A DNA stretch of 64,000 nucleotides from JAAEPI01 sp964352625. GTDB lineage: Bacteria; Bacteroidota; Bacteroidia; Cytophagales; Cyclobacteriaceae. The DNA lies in NCBI GenBank assembly GCA_964352625.1, contig CAYGSD010000002.1:124001-188000 (forward strand). Direction: 5' to 3'. Made by a program: the position numbers and the translations under genes. Of this stretch, positions 18,224-26,257 are shown in pieces; position 1 is the stretch's first letter; each line of letters opens with the position of its first letter. The notes under the pieces were generated by a model. The model saw nothing but the letters and a program-made list of their open reading frames with translations, did not search any database and had not been told where the DNA came from.

Positions 18224-19893
18224 TGGTACTTAATTGGGGTTACTGGGAGTTCTCCTCTCGCTTCCACCGTTCCGGCAAGCAAGTTAACAACTGCTTGAAT
18301 ATTTGAGATGTTCGAGCCAATGGCGCAAACATATGCATCGGCAGAAATCAAGTTCATATCATATGGGTCTTTCAATGCAATATTGACAACAGGAACTTTA
18401 GCCATTTCCTGAACGGCCTTAAGCATCTCTCTTTGCCAGATCAGATCAAGTGACTTCCCCGGCAAGGGGTAATTTTCACTAACAGCCAACACTAGATCAC
18501 TTTTTGGAATTTCATCCCCCGATGCGAACTCATTCACCATGAATCCCGCAGCGTTCATTTGGGACACAAAATCTTGATAGGCATTGGCGTAGTTGGGACC
18601 AATCCCTTCTGCAATACGAATGATTTCCTCAACATTTTCTATGGCCAGTCGAATTATGGCCACCGAAGAGCCTGTCTTTAATGGTAGCAAGTTAGTTGGA
18701 TCAGTTTCAATAAGTGCCGCTTCTGCCGCTTTGACCGCTACATCTTTGTTTCCTACACTCCCAATGGTGGAACCTGCCGCATCAACATATACAGGCACCC
18801 TGTTAGCCAGATTGAATTTTTCCTTCAGACTTTTGATCCGATTGTACGATTCATCTATTCGTTCCATTGGAATTTCACCTTCCATGACCGCTCTCTCTAT
18901 TCGGTCAATCAAGGCAGTCTGAGACTTTTTGTAGTCACCCACATCCTCGCCATAGCGCTCCTCCGCGAGCATGATCATGTCAGCTCCGGCCAGAATTGCT
19001 TGGATAGCCGCTTCTCCCGGATCGTAGTTTTTCTGAATGGCCCACATGTTGAAGGAGTCTGTGATGATCACTCCTTTGAAACCCAGTTTTTCTCTTAAGT
19101 AGCCTGTCAATATTTTCTTAGAAAGTGTGGAAGGATTTTCTGGATCGAGTGCCTCAAAGATGATATGAGCGGTCATCACCATGTCTACACCTTCTTCCAC
19201 AGCTGCCTTGAAGGGAAGCAGATCAATGGACTCTATTTCCTCAAGTGTCCGAGAGACCAGAGGGAGCCCACTATGCGAATCCGAATCTGTGTTTCCGTGC
19301 CCGGGAAAGTGCTTTGCTGTAGCGATCACATTGTTGGTGTGCAAACCTCGAACAGCGGCCCGAACTCTTTCTGCCACTTTCTCCGCATCCTCACCAAAAG
19401 AGCGGGTTCCTATTATCGGATTATTAGGGTTGGAGTTTACATCTGCAACCGGGCTCAAATCACAGAACATTCCTACGGACGCTATTTCCTCGGAAAAGAC
19501 CGTGTACATTTTTTCGGTGTGCTCTACGGGCGCAGCACCAAGGGCCATGTTTCCTGGGCCGGTTGTGGAGTAAGGAACCATCACGCCCCAGGCTCCTTCC
19601 TGATCTCCAGCGGTTAGAAGGGGGAGACCTGCTAGCCCATTGATCGACGCTTCTTGCAAGGTATTGAGGAGTGTGGCTGCTTCAGTGGGCGACCCAAGAT
19701 TTTCATTACTCAGGTAGAGTCCACCAATTCCTCGTTCCTTAATAAATGGGAGGACCGTTTCGGCATCCTGTCCTGAAAAAGCCAGTAAGAACATCTGTCC
19801 TACCTTTTTGCGGACTTCCGAGGCGTCAGGTTTTGTAGGTGTGCAGGCTTGGCACACAAATGCCAAGGCAAATAGCCACGTGATTCGTTTCAT
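18220..19893 (-). CDS. Glycoside hydrolase family 3 lipoprotein (NagZ-like)
   Basis: 557 residues. A signal peptide ends at VCQAC, so the protein is probably lipid-anchored and exported. The catalytic barrel holds KHFPGHG at 194-200 with DSHSGLP after it, the His-Asp/acid-base signature of NagZ-type beta-N-acetylhexosaminidases, and the nucleophile Asp279 in VIITDSFNM. A C-terminal domain (about 380-557) follows, seen in Bacteroidota members. It likely cuts GlcNAc-containing glycans or peptidoglycan fragments in the periplasm rather than recycling them in the cytoplasm. Confidence 0.9.
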   Translation of the reverse strand: MKRITWLFALAFVCQACTPTKPDASEVRKKVGQMFLLAFSGQDAETVLPFIKERGIGGLYLSNENLGSPTEAATLLNTLQEASINGLAGLPLLTAGDQEGAWGVMVPYSTTGPGNMALGAAPVEHTEKMYTVFSEEIASVGMFCDLSPVADVNSNPNNPIIGTRSFGEDAEKVAERVRAAVRGLHTNNVIATAKHFPGHGNTDSDSHSGLPLVSRTLEEIESIDLLPFKAAVEEGVDMVMTAHIIFEALDPENPSTLSKKILTGYLREKLGFKGVIITDSFNMWAIQKNYDPGEAAIQAILAGADMIMLAEERYGEDVGDYKKSQTALIDRIERAVMEGEIPMERIDESYNRIKSLKEKFNLANRVPVYVDAAGSTIGSVGNKDVAVKAAEAALIETDPTNLLPLKTGSSVAIIRLAIENVEEIIRIAEGIGPNYANAYQDFVSQMNAAGFMVNEFASGDEIPKSDLVLAVSENYPLPGKSLDLIWQREMLKAVQEMAKVPVVNIALKDPYDMNLISADAYVCAIGSNISNIQAVVNLLAGTVEARGELPVTPIKYQ

Positions 19894-19925
19894 ACTAAAA
19901 GTTGTTGAATGAGAAAGTTAAGAAA

Positions 19926-20882
19926 TTAATCTACAGCCTCCCCAGATTCGTGATTGCGAAGCTTAATCTTCCCATCTACTATTTCAAATGTTTCTTCCTC
20001 CTGACCTTCAAGGTACAGTGCATTTAGATCTGGCTGTCCGCCATCTACCCAAGCCGTATACCAAAAATCGGCGATGAGTTTGACGGCAGCTTTCATCCTT
20101 CGCTCAACCATTCCATTCAATTGATCGTGGTACTCCTTGGAAAATTCCTGAGAATAGGTGCGCACGTTGCTGTTTCCACGCTGCTCAATGACGAACTTCT
20201 TAGATTCACCGATTTCGTCCGTGAGCTCTTTCTCAAAACGGAGAACACTGTCTAAGGCCAAGTGCGATTGCACCACTGCATCCCAGATTCTGAGCTGTGT
20301 ATTTTCAACGTATTCGGCTTTTCCAACAAACAAATAATAGTCTTCACTGAATAGCTCTGGCAGACGACTCTCCCAAAATCCATGAATACCATATTGCCCG
20401 GTAAGCTGACCATTGTAGTTTTCTGTCGTGTGTAGTGGCACGTGCGCATCGCCTATATAGTGCCCCAGATCTGCCGAGAGCCTAAGAATCTGGACAGGGT
20501 CTTGATTGGTGAAAGCATTTGTGAGCCAGCCCTTCACTCGGTTCACATGCCAAGGCACTATGCCGTAAGCTTGTAGCGTGTCTTCTGTATACATCTCTAC
20601 CGCGTCGAACCAATACCTTGGCATTTTATATAGAGCGCTATCTCCGTATACATCCAGATCGATATAGTGTCGTGCAGCTTCCTCGGGCATGATATATCGT
20701 CGCTGATCGGGGTTAATGGCCTTTTCCGTTACAAATTCTATGTTTCGTTTATAGAAGCCGATCATTTCTGGAGGTAAGGAAAAAACCGCCAGTCGATTTA
20801 TTTTTTTGTGTGAATAAAATCCCCATCCCGGAGAAAGCCACGGAAGAAAAAGAGCGAACAGGATAAATAGAGAGCGTTTCAC
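19926..20882 (-). CDS. S1/P1 nuclease-like zinc protein, exported
   Basis: 318 residues with a signal peptide whose cleavage exposes WGFYSHKKINRLAVF, as in zinc-dependent phospholipase C/S1-P1 nuclease folds where the N-terminal Trp and a nearby His bind zinc. Further likely ligands are in RHYIDLD, DLGHYIGDAHVPLHTTENY and IHGFWESRLPEL, matching the HxxxDxH and HxxWE patterns. It should cleave nucleic acids or phospholipids outside the cytoplasm. It is annotated in relatives as a zinc-dependent phospholipase C family protein. Confidence 0.82.
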   Translation of the reverse strand: MKRSLFILFALFLPWLSPGWGFYSHKKINRLAVFSLPPEMIGFYKRNIEFVTEKAINPDQRRYIMPEEAARHYIDLDVYGDSALYKMPRYWFDAVEMYTEDTLQAYGIVPWHVNRVKGWLTNAFTNQDPVQILRLSADLGHYIGDAHVPLHTTENYNGQLTGQYGIHGFWESRLPELFSEDYYLFVGKAEYVENTQLRIWDAVVQSHLALDSVLRFEKELTDEIGESKKFVIEQRGNSNVRTYSQEFSKEYHDQLNGMVERRMKAAVKLIADFWYTAWVDGGQPDLNALYLEGQEEETFEIVDGKIKLRNHESGEAVD

Positions 20883-20965
20883 TTTGTCAAAGTAACTGGA
20901 TTCGGACCTTAGTTTTGATAAACGAAAGTTGTCTTTTGATTAAGAAAGAAGTTTAACGTAGAATC

Positions 20966-20996
20966 TTTGATCATTTCAATGAAAAATCTATCTTTG
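20966..20996 (+). promoter_or_regulatory. Promoter of rpsT
   Basis: TTTG at 20966-20969, a 19-base spacer and TATCTTTG at 20989-20996 match the Bacteroidota sigma-A promoter exactly. Transcription should start near 21003, about 20 bases before the start codon. Confidence 0.75.
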
Positions 20997-21023
20997 CGTT
21001 CCCAATTTTGAAAAGGACAGATA

Positions 21024-21275
21024 ATGGCAAATCATAAGTCAGCACTTAAAAGAATCAGATCGAACGAGGCGAAGAGGCTTAGAAATAAGTATCAGCACAA
21101 AACAACTCGTACTTTTCTTCAGAGACTAAGAACGTCTACGGACAAGACTGAGTCTGAGGAATTGTTGAAGCAAGTGACAGGAATGCTTGATAAGCTTGCT
21201 AAGAAAAACATCATTCACAAAAACAAGGCTGCAAACTTGAAGTCAAGCTTGACAAAGAAAGTGGCTGCTATGTAA
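21024..21275 (+). CDS. rpsT: 30S ribosomal protein bS20
   Basis: 83 residues, highly basic and helical, opening MANHKSALKRIRSNEAKRLR, which is the typical S20 N-terminus. It binds 16S rRNA early in 30S assembly. It has its own promoter upstream and a strong terminator downstream, so it is a single-gene unit. Confidence 0.97.
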   Translation: MANHKSALKRIRSNEAKRLRNKYQHKTTRTFLQRLRTSTDKTESEELLKQVTGMLDKLAKKNIIHKNKAANLKSSLTKKVAAM

Positions 21276-21299
21276 TCACGGATTACAAACAAGAAATTG

Positions 21300-21329
21300 A
21301 TCCCGATCTTACGATCGGGATTTTTTTTT
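21300..21329 (+). terminator. Rho-independent terminator after rpsT
   Basis: A 9-bp perfect stem (atcccgatc / gatcgggat) with a 4-base loop is followed by nine Ts. The stem contains the TCCCGA/TCGGGA motif found in several structured RNAs of this window. Confidence 0.92.
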
Positions 21330-21361
21330 GTCTTTTAGAAAATTACCTATTTTCGGAGGTA

Positions 21362-22063
21362 ATGGAATCATACTCTCCTGCGAATATCTCTATAAAGCAA
21401 TGGGCTGAAGAAGATCGGCCTAGAGAAAAACTTCTCCTTCAAGGACGATCGGCGCTTACTGAGGCCGAGCTCATCGGCATCTTACTTGGCTCTGGGAATC
21501 AAAAGCAAACGGCGGTTGATCTGGCCAAGGAAATCCTTCGGTCAGTGGACAATAATCTGAATTCATTGGCAAAGCTCACCGTCAAGGACTTGATGAAGTT
21601 CAATGGAATAGGGGAGGCCAAAGCGATAACGATTGTAAGCGCGCTAGAGCTTGGCAGAAGGAGAAAGTCTGAAGAGATATCCCGAAAGCCAATTATCAAA
21701 AGCTCCGAAACGGCTTATGATATTATGGTTGGTGAACTAGGTGACCTTCGGCACGAGGAATTCTGGATTCTTCTGCTGAAGCGAAATAACGAGCTTATCA
21801 GGAAAGTACGTATTAGTGCCGGAGGAGTGGCGGGAACGGTAGCCGACACAAGAATAATCTTCAAGCAAGCACTAGAGGAATTAGCCTCCTCTATCATTTT
21901 GGTTCACAATCATCCTTCTGGAAATTTGAAGCCGAGTGCCACCGACTCTCAACTCACGAAGCGAATGGTAGAGGCGGGCAAGCTTCTTGAGATCTCGGTA
22001 GTGGATCATTTGATCATCACCGATGCAGGCTATTTCAGCTTTGCGGATGAGGGGATGATTTGA
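21362..22063 (+). CDS. radC: RadC family protein (JAB domain)
   Basis: 233 residues. An N-terminal helix-hairpin-helix (FNGIGEAKAITIVSALELG, about 79-97) precedes the MPN/JAB metalloprotein core with HNHPSGN near 180 and the Asp of SATDSQLT. The fold is that of a zinc isopeptidase or hydrolase; the old DNA-repair role is not well supported and RadC is now seen as of uncertain function. Length is normal for the family. It lies just after the rpsT terminator, and the region that follows looks inserted. Confidence 0.93.
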   Translation: MESYSPANISIKQWAEEDRPREKLLLQGRSALTEAELIGILLGSGNQKQTAVDLAKEILRSVDNNLNSLAKLTVKDLMKFNGIGEAKAITIVSALELGRRRKSEEISRKPIIKSSETAYDIMVGELGDLRHEEFWILLLKRNNELIRKVRISAGGVAGTVADTRIIFKQALEELASSIILVHNHPSGNLKPSATDSQLTKRMVEAGKLLEISVVDHLIITDAGYFSFADEGMI

Positions 22064-22166
22064 GAATGGGAGACACAAAACCTAAAAGCGAGAATTGTCT
22101 CTAAAAGAGACATAGTCTGATCCCGCTAGGTATCGGGAATGGGGGAGTAACGCCAAGCTATCCGCC

Positions 22167-22350
22167 GTGTGTCCAGAGATAGCTAGAAAGCTCTAAAGTA
22201 GCGAAACTGCCCAACCCCCACAACAGTAACTACGAAGCACTGAGTTCCACAAGTCTAAGTCCAGAAAGAAGGAAGGTGGGGAGGGAGATAAAGTATCAGA
22301 ATGGGCAGAGTAGCGGGCGATTAACCGATGAAGCTGGCAGAATGCTCATT
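22167..22350 (+). other. Non-coding fragment, possibly the 5' part of a group II intron
   Basis: This gene-free tract after radC is G/A rich and looks like structured RNA: it begins GTGTG, the usual 5' end of group II introns (GUGYG), and holds short complementary blocks such as ccaacccccac against gtggggaggg. No reverse transcriptase frame, no domain V (the AGC...GUU hairpin) and no 3' end were found. If it is an intron remnant it is cut off at the cassette-like site at 22353. The call rests on resemblance only. Confidence 0.22.
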
Positions 22351-22372
22351 TGGCCCATAACTGCTAGCAAAC

Positions 22373-22959
22373 GTTATGCTCAGCTTTATTCTTCAATTAT
22401 TACACAGTCCACAAGATCAATATCGGGTTTGTTGAATTCCGCTATTGGAATGAAACCTTCGACAATGTTCGGCATCACGTTTATTCCAATAACTTCTCCA
22501 TTGTTCGCAAGTAAGAAACGTTGCATTTCTACAACTTGAAGACTTGAATCAACCATTAAATAATAATGGGCAATTAGTGTCGAATCAGTGTTCTGATTAA
22601 TTCCCAATAGAGAAGTGCGAATATTTCCATCAGCCCATTTCACAAGTTGTTCAAGTTGAGTCAATTCAAATGTTCGTCGCTCAAGGTCAGGCCTATAGTT
22701 GTTGCAAATTACAAGTTTGTTCGTGTCAATTGTATTGAGTTGTCGGATGGAAACGACTGTGTCAATAAAATCCATTTTGGAGATATTCCATTTGACAGTC
22801 CGTGTTTGGCAAGGTTCGGGTTGTGAAAGGTTAATTTCTGTTAGACTAGATGCCTGAGTTTCGGCTCGCTGTTCAACTTGTCCGCATGAAACAAGCAGGA
22901 GGGCAATAAAATTAAGTGTTAAAAAGCGTCTCATTGTAAGTTGCGAACTTGAGCATAAC
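22373..22959. repeat. 10-bp inverted repeat framing a single gene (cassette-like)
   Basis: GTTATGCTCA at 22373-22382 and its exact complement TGAGCATAAC at 22950-22959 frame the lipoprotein gene. The left end also holds cccataac 12 bases before gttatg, giving an imperfect palindrome (22354-22379). Inverse-core sites of this general form resemble, but do not strictly match, the R''/R' boxes of integron attC sites. Confidence 0.45.
22386..22934 (-). CDS. Lipoprotein of unknown function (182 aa)
   Basis: The start is placed at MRRFLTLNFIALLLVSCGQ, a clear lipoprotein signal with LVSC as lipobox; the nine extra upstream codons have no signal character. The mature part is not recognised. It contains a NMDFIDTVVSIRQL-like hydrophobic strand region and ends with IDLVDCVIIEE. 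The gene stands alone between inverted GTTATGCTCA motifs and has lower GC than radC and floA around it, which suggests recent acquisition. Confidence 0.6.
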   Translation of the reverse strand: MRRFLTLNFIALLLVSCGQVEQRAETQASSLTEINLSQPEPCQTRTVKWNISKMDFIDTVVSIRQLNTIDTNKLVICNNYRPDLERRTFELTQLEQLVKWADGNIRTSLLGINQNTDSTLIAHYYLMVDSSLQVVEMQRFLLANNGEVIGINVMPNIVEGFIPIAEFNKPDIDLVDCVIIEE

Positions 22960-23180
22960 ATTTATGTAAACGTAATTTATCTATGCAAAACCTAAAATGC
23001 GTAAGTTGGGTGGGTAGAGGCATATATGGTTATCCTCACCGAATTTCCTTGGTGGGTTGATTGAGGTTGTAGACCTTTCGGTGAATTAACACAAAAATTC
23101 ACTCGACAAATACGAGAAGATGAAGCAGTCCGCTAAAATAGAACTAGATTCCGTTCGGTTTCTTTTATAGACTTCTATCC

Positions 23181-24080
23181 ATGGAATATACGCTCATTAT
23201 TGTTGGCCTCATCATCGCAGGAGCAGTCATTTTGTTCTACGTCATCCCGGTTAACTTGTGGATTACAGCCATCTTCTCAGGTGTAAGAGTGAACCTCTTT
23301 GAACTACTCTTCATGAGATTCCGGAAGGTGCCCCCAGCCCTGATAGTCAATTCTCTTATATTGATCACCAAGGCGGGCATCAAAGACATTAGCACCAACC
23401 TTCTGGAAACACATTACCTCGCCAAAGGCAATTTGCCCAATGTCATAAAGGCACTTGTGGTTGCTGACAAAGCGAATCTTAACCTTACTTTCAAGCAAGC
23501 CACAGCCATTGACCTAGCAGGGAGAAATGTGCTGGAAGCGGTGCAATTGTCGGTGACTCCATACATGATCATTGTGCCAAAGATCACCGCCGTTTCTACG
23601 GACGGCATTCAGCTTATTGCTGAGGCTCGGGTGACGGTGCGAACCAACATTCAGCAGTTAGTGGGTGGAGCAGGTGAGGAAACCGTGAAGGCCAGAGTGG
23701 GGCAGGGAATCATCTCCATGGTGGGAGAGCGAAACTACCTGAGTGTGTTAGAACGCCCTGAAGAAATTTCCAAGAAAGTATTGAACGATGGACTGGATGC
23801 AGGCACTGCGTTCGAAATTTTATCCATCGACATTGCGGACATCAATATCGGTGTGAACATAGGCGCCAAGCTTCAGATAGACCAGGCGCAGGCCGACCTG
23901 GACGTGGCAAATGCCAAGGCTGAAGAGCGACGCGCGATGGCGGTGGCATTGGAGCAAGAGATGTCCGCCAGAGTACAGCAAGCCAGGGCCCTGGTAATCA
24001 AAGCAGAAGCGGAGATTCCCGTTGCGCTTTCAGGCGCCTATAGAAAGGGTACTTTCTTTGGGAAGAGAACTCAGGATTAA
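23181..24080 (+). CDS. floA: Flotillin-like protein FloA
   Basis: 299 residues. An N-terminal membrane hairpin (about 5-30) is followed by the SPFH core (FRKVPPALIVNSLI, EARVTVRTNIQQLVGG) and an Ala/Glu-rich coiled coil (KAEERRAMAVALEQEMSARVQQAR). FloA organises ordered membrane domains. Family members are usually about 330 aa with a conserved tail (near ..GIMDYYN..); here the protein ends about 30 residues early with a divergent KGTFFGKRTQD. No frameshift that would restore the usual tail was found in the other frames. Confidence 0.92.
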   Translation: MEYTLIIVGLIIAGAVILFYVIPVNLWITAIFSGVRVNLFELLFMRFRKVPPALIVNSLILITKAGIKDISTNLLETHYLAKGNLPNVIKALVVADKANLNLTFKQATAIDLAGRNVLEAVQLSVTPYMIIVPKITAVSTDGIQLIAEARVTVRTNIQQLVGGAGEETVKARVGQGIISMVGERNYLSVLERPEEISKKVLNDGLDAGTAFEILSIDIADINIGVNIGAKLQIDQAQADLDVANAKAEERRAMAVALEQEMSARVQQARALVIKAEAEIPVALSGAYRKGTFFGKRTQD

Positions 24081-24148
24081 GCTAAGAATACCTCATAATA
24101 GGTATTGACAGAATCGATGGCTACCTCTAATTTTGTGATCTATTAACC

Positions 24149-25888
24149 ATGGCCATGAATAAATACTTGCTCTTTTTCATCGTTTTTATTTTATACGTTC
24201 CAGCTTTACTGTCGCAGTGCGTGGAACAGGTAACCTTATTCGAAGATGATTTTGAATCAGGTTCCATTTCTAATTGGACAATAGGCTCTAGTGAATCATA
24301 CACGCAGCAGGGGGTGACTTCAGATAGTCCAGGTGAGGGAGTTTATAGTGTGGTTCTAGAAGGAGCATCATCCGCTTACCAAGGTCTTTCCTCAAGTTTC
24401 GAATCAAGCCAACCAATAAAAATCAGTTTTCAGATAAAATCTGATTTAGGTTCTAGTTTTACTGGATATGTGTCTATCGGAGATGATAATGTTGAAACAA
24501 AACGAGGTGTCGTTTGGATTTATTTTGACTCGGATGGCCGAATAGCGGTTGGGGGCAACCAAACGAGATACTATGATATAGTTGGAGTTAGCGAAAATAC
24601 GTGGTACAATATATCCTATCGAAATATAGATTTTGAAACTAAGCGAAGTGATTTGTATGTAAATGATGAGTTAGTACTTGCAAGCCTTCCTTTCATGGAT
24701 AGTGAGAATACTAATTCAGTTTCTAAAATTCATCTTTGGACCTTGGGTGGAACTTCTTACTGGGATGATTTTAAGGTTGAGTCCATTGTTGAAACAGATC
24801 AAACTGCACCTGTGCCTGATTCGGATGAATTAATCGCCGTTCATGCTGAATGTCAAGTCACAGAACTGACCGCACCAACGGCAATGGATGCCTGTGCCGG
24901 AATTATTACTGGAACAACTGAAACAATTTTACCAATTAGCACTCAAGGTACTGTACCAATAACATGGCTTTTTGATGATGGAAATGGTAACATATCATCT
25001 CAAACTCAAGACATTGTGATTGATGATGTCACAGCTCCTGTGCTTGACGTTGAAAATCTGGCGGAAATCAATGATGTCTGCGAGTTGAGCGAACTAACTG
25101 CACCAACGGCGACTGATAACTGTGCGGGCCAAATAACAGGGACAACTGATACTGAATTGCCAATTACATCTCAAGGATCGACTGAAATAACTTGGACATT
25201 TGACGATGGTGAAGGAAACACAAGTAGTCAAACACAGGTTATCAACCTTGCAGATAACACTGCACCTGTACCCGATGCTTTTGAGCTTTCAGAAATTACG
25301 ATTGAATGTGAATTGGCTGAGTTGACTGCTCCGACCGCTACTGACAATTGTAAGGGAAGTATTTCAGCCACCACCGATACCAATTTTCCAATAACTACCT
25401 TAGGTGAAAATACAATTGAATGGACTTACGATGATGGGAATGGAAATTTGTCTACGCAGTATCAAACCGTAACTATTGAAGGTTTACTATGGTACTTAGA
25501 CTCTGATGGAGATGGCTATGGAGATACTGAAATCTCAGTTATTAACTGTGAGCAACCAGATGGCTATGTACTTGATAATACCGATTGTGACGATACAAAT
25601 GGGAATCTCACCCCATTGAACGAATGTGTGATACTTAGTGCAGGTACCCGTTTTAGTGATTTAGTGATTTCGCCAAATCCAGCTTCAGAAAAATTTAGTC
25701 TAAATCTTCAAAAGAAGAGTGATGTTACATCCATCGCATTATTAAACTCGGCAGGCCAGCAGGTGCGCAAACTGGATTTTAATCAGATGAATGAATACAA
25801 TATTAGTGGATTGGAAGCAGGAGTATATTTTGTCGTTTTATCAGGTAGTGTAGAGACAAGTAAAGTACTGAAGTTGCTTGTTAGATAG
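24149..25888 (+). CDS. Type IX-secreted surface protein with HYR-like repeats
   Basis: 579 residues. After a signal peptide (ending ALLSQ) comes a lectin/laminin-G-like beta domain (about 30-215), then three repeats of about 80 residues containing ELTAPTATDNC and FDDGxGN, then a DSDGDGYGDTE calcium-type motif with TDCDDTN, and last a Por-type C-terminal sorting domain (ISPNPASEKFSLNL to the end, about 500-579). The sorting domain is the export signal for the type IX system, so the protein is placed on the surface or released. The ligand is unknown; adhesion or glycan binding is likely. A second in-frame ATG at 24155 could be the start. Confidence 0.87.
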   Translation: MAMNKYLLFFIVFILYVPALLSQCVEQVTLFEDDFESGSISNWTIGSSESYTQQGVTSDSPGEGVYSVVLEGASSAYQGLSSSFESSQPIKISFQIKSDLGSSFTGYVSIGDDNVETKRGVVWIYFDSDGRIAVGGNQTRYYDIVGVSENTWYNISYRNIDFETKRSDLYVNDELVLASLPFMDSENTNSVSKIHLWTLGGTSYWDDFKVESIVETDQTAPVPDSDELIAVHAECQVTELTAPTAMDACAGIITGTTETILPISTQGTVPITWLFDDGNGNISSQTQDIVIDDVTAPVLDVENLAEINDVCELSELTAPTATDNCAGQITGTTDTELPITSQGSTEITWTFDDGEGNTSSQTQVINLADNTAPVPDAFELSEITIECELAELTAPTATDNCKGSISATTDTNFPITTLGENTIEWTYDDGNGNLSTQYQTVTIEGLLWYLDSDGDGYGDTEISVINCEQPDGYVLDNTDCDDTNGNLTPLNECVILSAGTRFSDLVISPNPASEKFSLNLQKKSDVTSIALLNSAGQQVRKLDFNQMNEYNISGLEAGVYFVVLSGSVETSKVLKLLVR

Positions 25889-25937
25889 GATTCAATTTTT
25901 TGCTGAATCAGAGGGATTACTCATACCCAGAACCCTG

Positions 25938-26039
25938 CCGCACAATCCTTCGTGAATTCGTCCTTCATTTCGATCCCTCTACTCGAGTTCCATCCCAAAT
26001 CAATAAAATAAAATAGCCTCCTTTCGGAGGCTATTTTAT
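25938..26039. repeat. 100-nt direct repeat, copy 1
   Basis: This 102-nt block ends in a terminator hairpin and is about 90% identical, in the same orientation, to 29839-29938 next to ssrA. The two differ by single bases and small gaps, and by the hairpin loop (tttc here, gaaa there). The two-gene unit at 26246-29832 lies between the copies. Confidence 0.85.
26010..26037. terminator. Bidirectional terminator hairpin (copy 1)
   Basis: A 12-bp perfect stem, aaaatagcctcc against ggaggctatttt, with loop tttc. A-rich on one side and T-rich on the other, it can act in both directions; it closes the type IX-secreted protein gene. Confidence 0.8.
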
Positions 26040-26074
26040 GTCGTCTGTCAGGCCTTGTTAGGAAGGAGTGTACA

Positions 26075-26257
26075 TCAATTGACCATGGCATGATCCAGCG
26101 TGATCTTTACATTTTCATATTTGTTGTAATTCTTCAAAAGGTTATTCGTAAAATTCAACAAGCCGTTGTAAAATACCCATAAGTTGGTATTGCTGTCCGT
26201 TTTGAAAATGAGGATATTCGGGGACAATTCAAAAGTAACCCCTCCATGAAATTTACT
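26075..26257 (-). pseudogene. Possible C-terminal gene remnant
   Basis: On the minus strand a frame of 60 codons runs to a TGA at 26075-26077 with protein-like composition (for example NILIFKTDSNTNLWVFYNGL and ENVKITLDHAMVN) but has no start codon; it is closed upstream by a stop inside the next gene. It may be the tail of a gene cut by the arrival of the flanking unit, or chance. The family is not recognised. The rest of the 25889-26245 gap holds repeat copy 1 and nothing else I can support. Confidence 0.3.

Larger units (their letters stand above)
22076..22997. mobile_element. Candidate inserted segment bounded by a 12-bp direct repeat
   Basis: CAAAACCTAAAA occurs at 22076-22087 and 22986-22997, each followed within one base by GCG. 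Between them lie a purine-rich non-coding tract, an inverted pair of GTTATGCTCA and one lipoprotein gene on the opposite strand. The repeat could be a target-site duplication or a chance A-rich match. No transposase or integrase is present, so the segment would be a passive or decayed insert. Confidence 0.3.

Noticed and set aside
22100..22124. Group I intron S-type sequence (gacatagtctga)
   Set aside because: No matching P, Q and R elements are found; upstream is radC coding sequence.
22353..22384. A true integron attC site
   Set aside because: Core boxes differ from GTTRRRY/RYYYAAC and there is no integrase gene; kept only as cassette-like.
24040..24148. Frameshift explaining the short FloA
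   Set aside because: The other forward frames contain no recognisable FloA tail.
24800..25480. Tandem DNA repeat
   Set aside because: Similarity is at the protein-domain level (three HYR-like units) and DNA copies have diverged.
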